Source: Roseiarcus sp963822215
Lineage (GTDB): Bacteria > Pseudomonadota > Alphaproteobacteria > Rhizobiales > Beijerinckiaceae
Direction: 5' to 3'
Assembly (NCBI GenBank): GCA_963822215.1
Contig: CAWGGX010000007.1
Location: forward strand, 248,001 to 312,000
DNA: 64,000 nt
Position numbers and translations under genes: made by a program
Part shown: piece by piece, positions 58,525 to 64,000 of the stretch
Layout of the letters: every line of letters starts with the position of its first letter
Position numbering within the stretch: the stretch's first letter is position 1
The notes under the pieces: model-generated
Told to the model about the DNA's origin: nothing
Database searches by the model: none
The model's input: only the letters and a program-made list of their open reading frames with translations

Positions 58525-58719
58525 TGGGGAGTCGGGTTGGCGGCGGTGGACGCAGGAGCGCGATCAAGCCGCCGTCAACTCCCCATTAATGGATCTGCCC
58601 ATAAGACACGAGTTGAAAGCGACGTGCGTGTGACCGCACGCCGCGTTCTCGCAGCGTGCGACGTGGCCGCCGAGCGCCGCCGTGCGACAGCGCTCGATTG
58701 CGCTCACCACCCCCGGGCT

Positions 58720-60096
58720 GTGACCCCATACGCGCTAAGATAGCTCTGCAACAATTTCTTGACCGTTGGAATCGCGTGTGATTCCAACATGCGATGACTC
58801 GCAAATCACTTTCGGCCCAGGATTGGCAAGACATTGTCGCCCGGCTTGGCGGGGCGGCGGGGCTCGAACAAAGCGCGCGCGAGACGAAGGCGTTCTTGCG
58901 GGCGCGGGCCATCGCGACCGCCACGGATCTGTTGCGCCTCGTCCTGGCCTACTGCCTCGGCGATCGAGGGTTGCGCTCGACCGCCGCGTGGTCGACGGCG
59001 GTGGGCCTTGCCGACCTTTCCAATGTCGCGTTGCTTCAGCGCTTGCGCCGGTGCGGCGACTGGCTGGCGTTCCTGGTCGGGGAGGCGCTGGCCGCTGCCG
59101 CGCCGCAGGCCGGCCGCGGCCGCCTGATCCGGATCATCGACGCGACCACGGTTCCGCAGGCCGGAACGGCGGCCAAAAAGGGCAACAAGCTGTGGCGCAT
59201 CCACAGCGCCTTCGACCTTCCGCGCGAGCGCTTCGGCCATTTCGAGCTGACCGATCAGCACGGGGGCGAGACGCTCGATCGGATCCCGGTGGTCAAGGGC
59301 GAGATCCGCATCGCCGATCGCGCCCATCTGCAGCCCGACCGCATCGCCGTCGTGCTCGATCAGGGCGCCGACGTCATGATTCGCGCCGGCTGGAGAAACG
59401 CTCGTTGGCTCGACGCCGAGGGCGAGCCGGTCGATCTTGTCGCCGAATTCCGCAAGGCTTCGGACTGCGGGCTGATCGACCGGACGATCTTCATTGGACG
59501 CAAGAGCGGCGAGCCGCTCGCCTTGCGGCTCGTCGCGGTCAAGAAGCCGCCCCGCGCCGCCGAAGCCGCGCGGCGGACGGCGCGCCGCCAGGCGAAAAAA
59601 CAAGGCCATCAGGTCTCCAAAGGAACGCTCGCCGCCGCGGACTGGGTGATCCTGGTGACTTCGCTCGCTCCCGAGGCCTTCCCGACCGCCGACGTTCTTG
59701 CCCTTTATCGCCTGCGATGGCGGATCGAACTCGGCTTCAAGCGCTTGAAGAGCCTGATCGGCCTCAAAGGACCGCCGGGCGCCGACGAACGCTCCGCCAA
59801 GCCTTATGTCCTGGCCCATCTTTTGATCATCCTGCTGCTCGAGCCGTTCGTCGACGAACTCGAGGACTCTCCACACTGGGCCGAGGGCCTGTCTCTGGCC
59901 GCCTGACCCGTCCTGGCGCATGGCGCCTGCTGCGCCAACTCGTCGCCACCCTTCTGCAAGCCATCATGCCCGAGCCGACCTTCTCCGGTCTGCGCCGCCG
60001 GATCGCCGCGCTACGCCGACATCTGCACGAGCCCCCACGAAAAAAACGCCTCTACCAATCCATGGTCCCAATATGTTAGCGCCTATGGACTAGGAT
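58720..60096 (+). mobile_element. IS4-family element in IS91 no. 1
   Basis: Related ends CCATACGCTAAGATA (from 58726) and, reversed, CCATAGGCGCTAACATA (to about 60087). The target copies AGCCCxGG on the minus strand are imperfect, so the edges are good to about 10 bases. It splits the first 30 codons of the IS91 transposase from the rest. Confidence 0.75.
58794..60079 (+). pseudogene. IS4-family transposase, frameshifted at the 3' end
   Basis: From ATG 58794 the frame gives a nearly complete DDE transposase (GRLIRIIDATTVPQAGTAAK, VLDQGADVMIRAGWRNARWL, VLALYRLRWRIELGFKRLKS with the family's Y-R-E signature) and stops at 59906. The expected end (RPGAWRLLRQLVATLLQAIM, FSGLRRRIAALRRHL) reads in another frame to 60079. 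A single indel near 59900 removes the last ~55 residues from the main frame. The protein may retain partial activity. Confidence 0.8.
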
Positions 60097-60194
60097 CCGG
60101 GGGCTCGCGTGGCCGCGGTTGGCCTCGCGCCACGCGGGACCGTGCTCGCGGAGGATGTCCGCGAGCTCCAGAACGGGTCGAACCATGGCCGGCG

Positions 60195-61115
60195 CTATCG
60201 CGCCGGCGGCTTCTCGAGGTTTCGCGTCGCCTGCCTGTGGCGCGGCGTGATCAGGCGCCCGAGCGGGCTCTCGACCTTGGCGATGAGTCCCGTCGCCACG
60301 CGGGTGTAGCGCGCCGTCGTGTCCAGCTTCTCGTGTCCGAGCAACGCCTGGATCAGCCGGATGTCCTTGCCGTCCTCGAGCAGATGGGTCGCGAAGGAAT
60401 GACGCAGCGAATGAAGGGAGACCGCCTTGCGCGGCCCCGCGGCTTTCGCCGCGTCCTTGAACAGCCGGCCGAACTGGCGCGTGGTCAGATGACCGGCGCG
60501 ACCGGGAAACAGCCAGCGTCGTTCCGGCGCGACGCCGGCGTCACGCCGTTTCGGCCGCACCTTCCACCATTGCCGCAACAGGTCGAGGATTTCGGGCGGG
60601 AGCATCACATTCCGGTCCTTGCGGCCTTTCGACTGCACGATGCGAATGATCATCTGATCGCTGTCAATGTCGCAGGCTCGCAGCCGCGCCACTTCGCTGG
60701 CCCGCAGCCCGCAACCATACGCGAGCGACAGCATCGCCCGCGCCTTGAGACTCGTCGCCATGGTCAGAACGCGCTTGATCTCCTCGGGGCTCAACACCGG
60801 CGGCAGCTTCTGCGGCTCCTTCATGTGCCAGATCTCGGCCGCCAGATCGTGGCGGCGCAGCGTGACGCGGAACAGGAAGCGCACCCCGGTCACGATCCGG
60901 TTGCGGTTGCAGATGCTGGCGCCGCTCTCGACGAGGTGCAGCTGGAAGCGGCGGACGTCTTCGGCGGTCGCTGTATCGGGCGAACGCTTGAGCCAGGCGG
61001 CGAACCGCTTGCTGCTATAGATGTGGCTGCGCTGCGTGTGCGGGTCGAGCTTGCGCGCAGCCATGTCTTCGATCATACGCTGACGCAGCGGACTGACAGT
61101 ATTGGTCTCGCTCAT
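60195..61115 (-). CDS. Tyrosine integrase of IS91 no. 1
   Basis: 306 residues from ATG 61115, chosen for the AGGAAGGAG just upstream; the frame runs 13 codons further. Same family as the integrase of IS91 no. 2: LRQRMIEDMAARKLDPHTQR, YGCGLRASEVARLRACDIDS, HSLRHSFATHLLEDGKDIRL, LLGHEKLDTTARYTRVATGL. Intact, and followed nine bases later by the broken transposase gene. Confidence 0.92.
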   Translation of the reverse strand: MSETNTVSPLRQRMIEDMAARKLDPHTQRSHIYSSKRFAAWLKRSPDTATAEDVRRFQLHLVESGASICNRNRIVTGVRFLFRVTLRRHDLAAEIWHMKEPQKLPPVLSPEEIKRVLTMATSLKARAMLSLAYGCGLRASEVARLRACDIDSDQMIIRIVQSKGRKDRNVMLPPEILDLLRQWWKVRPKRRDAGVAPERRWLFPGRAGHLTTRQFGRLFKDAAKAAGPRKAVSLHSLRHSFATHLLEDGKDIRLIQALLGHEKLDTTARYTRVATGLIAKVESPLGRLITPRHRQATRNLEKPPAR

Positions 61116-61200
61116 CGGGCGCTCCTTCCTGAGTTGAGGTTGAACGACCCTCAATTCTCAGGACGGGGCTGCCCGTCGCGCTATCGCTATCCTACCGGCT

Positions 61201-61538
61201 TGCTACCCGCCCTCCCGGCTCACGCGACCCCGCGCAGCGGGCCGGAGCGGAGCGACTTCGTGCCGTGGCGGATCAGTCGCATTCGGCCATCGACCGCGAT
61301 GTAGCGCTTACTGCGCATTCCGGGCAGCCGCCGGTTGCGCGATGCCCGCCCGGAGCAAACTTCCCGAGTAGACAGGCTTGAGCGCATCTTGAGCGTCCGG
61401 GATGCAACTCGTCGAAAAATGAAGGCAGTCCGGCGCGCGCTGGATTTGATTGGTCTCCGGTCCAGACGCGTTCCACACCATTACACTTCCACGTACACTT
61501 CCACGCAACGGATGGAATGACGCGCTCCGACGTGAAGC
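61201..61538. other. Spacer between IS91 no. 1 and the MFS gene, no gene
   Basis: About 340 bases without a supported frame. ACACTTCCACG occurs twice, 12 bases apart, at 61484-61504. Nothing else stands out. Confidence 0.4.
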
Positions 61539-62987
61539 TCATCCATCCGCTCGTTTGGGTTTCCGTTTCGACACGTGCTCGCCAGCGGCGCGAGGCAGTT
61601 TCGCGCTGTCCCAGACGCCCGCCAGCGCGATCGCCGCGACAAGCAGAAAGGCGATCCGAAAGGGATAGGCGGGCGAGGCTTCGGGCGGCGCGATGACCTC
61701 GCCGATGCGCCACGCGACCGCGGCCGCCGACACGCCCAAACCCATGGCGAGCTGGAAGGCGGCGGAAAAGAGCGCGTTCGCGCTCGACATCTTCGGCGCC
61801 GGAATGTCGGCGAAGGCGATGGTGTTGAGGGCGGTGAACTGCATCGAACGCGCGGCGCCCCCCGCAAACAGAACGGCGCAAACGATTGGCAGCGGCGTAT
61901 TTCGTGTAAACGCCGCGCAGGCCGCGATTCCAGCCGCATTCAGGAGCCCATTGCCGACCAGCACCGTACGAAAGCCGAAACGGCGCAGCCCCGGCGTCGT
62001 CATCGGCTTCATCAGCAGGTTGCCGGCGAAGACCGCCATCAGCACCGCGCCGGCCTGGAAAGCGTCGTATCCGAAGCCGATCTGAAACATGGTCGGCAGC
62101 AAGAAGGGGACAGCGCTGACGCCCATGCGAAAGAGCGATCCGCCCCAGATCGTCACCGCAAATGTCTGTGTTTGCAGCGCCGAGAGCTCGAGCATGGGAT
62201 GCGGCGTTCGGTTCAGATGTCGGACGGTGGCGCCGAGCAGCGCGGCCCCGACGGCGGCAAGACCGAAGATCGCAGTCCAGGCGATCGTTGGGCGGGTAAG
62301 CAGGTCCGCGAGCGTAAGCAGGCACGCAAGGCCGCTGCCGGCGAGCGCGAAACCCGGCCAATCGAAAGGCCGCCGGCTTTCCCGCCTGGAGTCGGATATC
62401 AGCGCCAGCGCCGCGACGATCGCGACGACGCCGAGCGGCAGGTTCAGATAGAAGATCCAGCGCCAGTTGGCCTGCTCCGCAATGAGGCCGCCGAGAGGGG
62501 GGCCTAGAACCGGGGCGACCAGAGCCGGCCAGGTCAGGGTTGCGATGGCCTGGATCAACCGATCCTTCGGCGTGACGCGCAGCACAACAAGCCGACCGAC
62601 AGGGACCATCATGGCGCCGCCCGCTCCTTGAAGAATTCTGACAATCACGAATTCCGGCAAGGTGCGGGCGAACCCGCAGAGGAGCGACGCGACGGTGAAC
62701 AACGCGATGGCGGCCGTGAACACCTTGCGCGCGCCGAAACGGTCGGCGGCCCACCCGCTCGCCGGAATGAGAATGCCAACAGTCAGCATGTACACGCTGA
62801 CGCCGGCGTTCAGATCGACCGGCCTGACGCCAAAGCTCGACGCGATTTGCGGGATCGCGGGCGTGATGATCGTCGCGTCGAGATTCTCCATGAAGAACGT
62901 GCCAGCCACCAGCAGGGCGACGGCGATCAGTTCGCCCGGGCCCGGTCGCCATTCCGACGCGGGCCGCTCGATCCAGCGGACGCTCAT
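61539..62987 (-). CDS. MFS multidrug exporter, DHA2 (14-TM) type
   Basis: 482 residues from ATG 62987; the longer frame upstream has no membrane character. Proton-coupled drug exporter of the EmrB/DHA2 group. Visible are ALLVAGTFFMENLDATIITP (helix 1 with the family's LDxTIVxxAxP motif), the motif-A loop GWAADRFGARKVFTAAIALF, ILQGAGGAMMVPVGRLVVLR and motif C in PALVAPVLGPPLGGLIAEQA (Gx6-Gx3-GPxxGG). About 13-14 hydrophobic segments follow in total. No fusion-protein (EmrA) or regulator gene is adjacent. It is the first ordinary chromosomal gene after the mobile region. Confidence 0.9.
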   Translation of the reverse strand: MSVRWIERPASEWRPGPGELIAVALLVAGTFFMENLDATIITPAIPQIASSFGVRPVDLNAGVSVYMLTVGILIPASGWAADRFGARKVFTAAIALFTVASLLCGFARTLPEFVIVRILQGAGGAMMVPVGRLVVLRVTPKDRLIQAIATLTWPALVAPVLGPPLGGLIAEQANWRWIFYLNLPLGVVAIVAALALISDSRRESRRPFDWPGFALAGSGLACLLTLADLLTRPTIAWTAIFGLAAVGAALLGATVRHLNRTPHPMLELSALQTQTFAVTIWGGSLFRMGVSAVPFLLPTMFQIGFGYDAFQAGAVLMAVFAGNLLMKPMTTPGLRRFGFRTVLVGNGLLNAAGIAACAAFTRNTPLPIVCAVLFAGGAARSMQFTALNTIAFADIPAPKMSSANALFSAAFQLAMGLGVSAAAVAWRIGEVIAPPEASPAYPFRIAFLLVAAIALAGVWDSAKLPRAAGEHVSKRKPKRADG

Positions 62988-63420
62988 GAGTCGATCTCGC
63001 AAAAGGTCGGAGGATTTGCGCGAGGCAACGCGAGGGCCGCGTTTGAACCGCATCGTCCCGCAGTTCTCAACATTGTTGGGACCTCGCTGGGCAAGCGCCT
63101 GGGAGGTCCTTTGTCTCGTGTGATTGAGGCTAGGCGAAGGAAGTTCCGCTCCCGTCGCTTCCTTCCCTCGGGCTACCGCCTGCTTTCCTCCCGCCACCGA
63201 CCGTAGGCATCCGCCGCTCCCAGCCGCTGAGCTACAGTTCAAGCTCGGTCGCCTCCGTCAACGCAGGACTTGCTTCCGGGCTGCAAGCTTCGCGCTGTCT
63301 CGCGGGTGTCGAACACTTTGGGTCGGTTCGTACCGTTCCCACGCGCGTGTTTCTTGCCAAGCGGCAGTTTCGCACATTGACGTAGCCCGGCTCCACGGGC
63401 GGAACCTTGACATCGATGAA
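62988..63420. other. Intergenic region upstream of the MFS gene, no gene seen
   Basis: About 430 bases; should contain the MFS promoter, but no clear boxes were found. Confidence 0.35.
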
Positions 63421-63759
63421 TTATACGGCCGGCTGCGTCCTGAGCGGTTCAATATTGGCAGTCACCCCGGCCGTCTCCGCGTCGTCGGCGGGTTTCGCAA
63501 TCCATCTTGGCCGCCGGCTCTCGACAATGATCCTCACCGGCTTCGTAGTTCTTAGTCGAGCTTTGTCGAGCATGGCGCTCGGTTTGCCGCCAGTCGTCCA
63601 GGAACAGATGATCTGGGCTGCGTCGGGCGCGAGGTTTCGGTCGAGACGCTTGTTCAGCCTGCGCGCCTGCAAACGCCGAGCGAGATCTGACCACGGAGGC
63701 GCCGCCACTGTCCTTGCGAGGGCCGGCGGCAAGCCATGCGTCTCCGACTCCTCAGTCAT
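63421..63759 (-). CDS. Possible small protein of unknown function
   Basis: 112 codons from ATG 63759. I do not recognise it. The composition (WSDLARRLQARRLNKRLDRN, KPVRIIVESRRPRWIAKPAD) is basic and could be real, but there is no motif or strong ribosome site. The remaining bases to 63902 hold nothing I can support. Confidence 0.3.
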   Translation of the reverse strand: MTEESETHGLPPALARTVAAPPWSDLARRLQARRLNKRLDRNLAPDAAQIICSWTTGGKPSAMLDKARLRTTKPVRIIVESRRPRWIAKPADDAETAGVTANIEPLRTQPAV

Positions 63760-63902
63760 GGCGCGCGCGGACTACGGCGTCCTCTTTCGGCTTGATCTGC
63801 CCGGAAGCCGGCTGCGCCTCGATCGTCTGGGCCACAACGCCTCCCGCCGAACTTTCTTCCCCTGCGCTCACGCGCATTCCCCGCGAGGCAACAAAGTTCT
63901 TC

Positions 63903-64000
63903 GGACGGTGTCCTCCGCTCCGCTGCGGTCCGTTCCGGATGCTGCTCCGATCGCTTCCGGCCTTTCGATCGCCATCGAGGCCGCGGCGGTCGCGGGCTCT
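63903..64000 (+). repeat. 98-bp direct repeat, right copy
   Basis: Second copy of 21231-21328 (about five differences), running off the window end. By analogy a DUF736 gene should begin some 24 bases past the window edge. Confidence 0.85.

Larger units (their letters stand above)
52604..58604 (+). mobile_element. 6.0-kb composite insertion (IS91 no. 2 plus RIT)
   Basis: Flanked by GACACG at 52598-52603 and 58605-58610. Removing the 6001 bp and one GACACG restores the transposase frame of IS91 no. 1 exactly. The left edge TAATGGGC-GCC-GCCCATTA resembles the RIT terminus TTATGGGCAGATCCATTA found at 55257 and, inverted, at 58604. This suggests the RIT recombinases moved the whole segment, with IS91 no. 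2 landing in its left end before or after. Confidence 0.7.
55257..58604 (+). mobile_element. RIT element (recombinases in trio)
   Basis: Perfect 26-bp inverted repeats at 55257-55282 (TTATGGGCAGATCCATTAAT...) and 58579-58604 enclose three overlapping or abutting tyrosine recombinase genes in the same direction, the hallmark of RIT elements. An extra copy of the inner repeat (TAATGGGGAG) lies at 58523-58532, giving the right end a small hairpin. Confidence 0.88.
42955..60186 (-). pseudogene. IS91 transposase no. 1, broken into five pieces
   Basis: Pieces in gene order: 60186-60097 (MVRPVLELADILREHGPAWR), 58719-58605 (SAIERCRTAALGGHVARCE), 52603-52079 (RNRHCPKCQ, HHPHVHVIVPGGGLSPDGSR with the metal-binding histidines), 46296-46101 (VVYAKRPFAGPKQVLRYLSR, THRVAISNRR with the catalytic-tyrosine region) and 43246-42955 (LHVLPKGFHRIRHYGLF and the C-terminal CPRCGARM). 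Joined, they give one open frame of about 400 codons, the length of the intact relative at 53685. Across the 6.0-kb insert the frame closes as NSC-RNRHC, across intron 2 as RRSE-W-VVYAK, and across intron 1 as HEFIRRF. Only the IS4 junction is imprecise. Confidence 0.88.
42607..61200 (-). mobile_element. IS91-family element no. 1, host of four nested insertions
   Basis: On the minus strand: a tyrosine integrase gene (60195-61115), then the Y1/Y2-type transposase gene (60186 down to 42955), the standard pair of this IS91 subgroup. A long hairpin at 42607-42620/42652-42665 (TTTTTGGACGCCGG and its complement) lies beyond the transposase 3' end and may mark the terminus. The upper limit is approximate. 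Subtracting the insertions, the element is about 2.6-2.8 kb. Confidence 0.7.

Noticed and set aside
61273..62952. Long minus-strand frame of 559 codons over the MFS gene
   Set aside because: It is out of frame with the membrane protein, is rich in R, G and A, and has no motif; a high-GC shadow frame.

Overview
The window looks like a high-GC alphaproteobacterial chromosome. The rRNA operon (16S, tRNA-Ile, tRNA-Ala, 23S, 5S, tRNA-fMet), the intervening sequence near the 5' end of the 23S gene and the 16S sequence point to the order Hyphomicrobiales (Rhizobiales), possibly the Beijerinckiaceae/Methylocystaceae. That placement is from reading, not from a database search.

Layout. 1-9160 is ordinary chromosome: the end of recR, a cytochrome P450 and one complete rrn operon with a visible promoter and terminator. 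9200-21230 is a mobile-element graveyard laid over a broken operon: an IS66 remnant, an IS1595-derived MITE, IS1380, IS630 carrying an IS110, and IS1595 carrying an IS4. Between them lie the remains of three co-oriented genes: the 3' end of an unknown gene, a ~640-residue unknown protein, and the two ends of what may be a SNF2-type helicase. The set looks like an inactivated defence-type operon, but I cannot name it. A decayed DUF736 gene, typical of conjugative elements and plasmids, sits at 21352-21676. A 98-bp stretch just upstream of it recurs in direct orientation at the very end of the window.

22015-42363 is an intact island for exported and probably glycan-linked surface proteins. It holds an RTX protein, a type I secretion ABC transporter with its membrane-fusion partner, four glycosyltransferases, a pyruvyl-transferase-family protein, a Sel1-repeat protein, an exported beta-propeller-like protein, a methyltransferase, and a second predicted type I substrate built from seven 46-residue repeats. 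Eight of the plus-strand genes run from 27093 to 39348; most junctions overlap and one gap is about 50 bp. No TolC-type outer-membrane gene is present.

42600-61200 is one IS91-family element whose transposase gene was hit four times: by two group II introns, a 6.0-kb composite containing a second IS91 and a trio of tyrosine recombinases (a RIT element), and an IS4. One intron also carries an IS21. With the insertions removed, the transposase frame closes exactly at three of the junctions. Both introns appear to be twintrons: an ORF-less inner group II intron (about 830 bp, identical in both) sits in the domain V/VI region of an outer RT-coding intron (about 2.85 kb with the IS21 removed) that has diverged between the two copies. 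This nested, duplicated twintron is the most unusual object in the window.

61539-62987 is a 14-TM-type MFS exporter. The last kilobase holds little that can be supported. No CRISPR array, phage or plasmid replication gene was seen.
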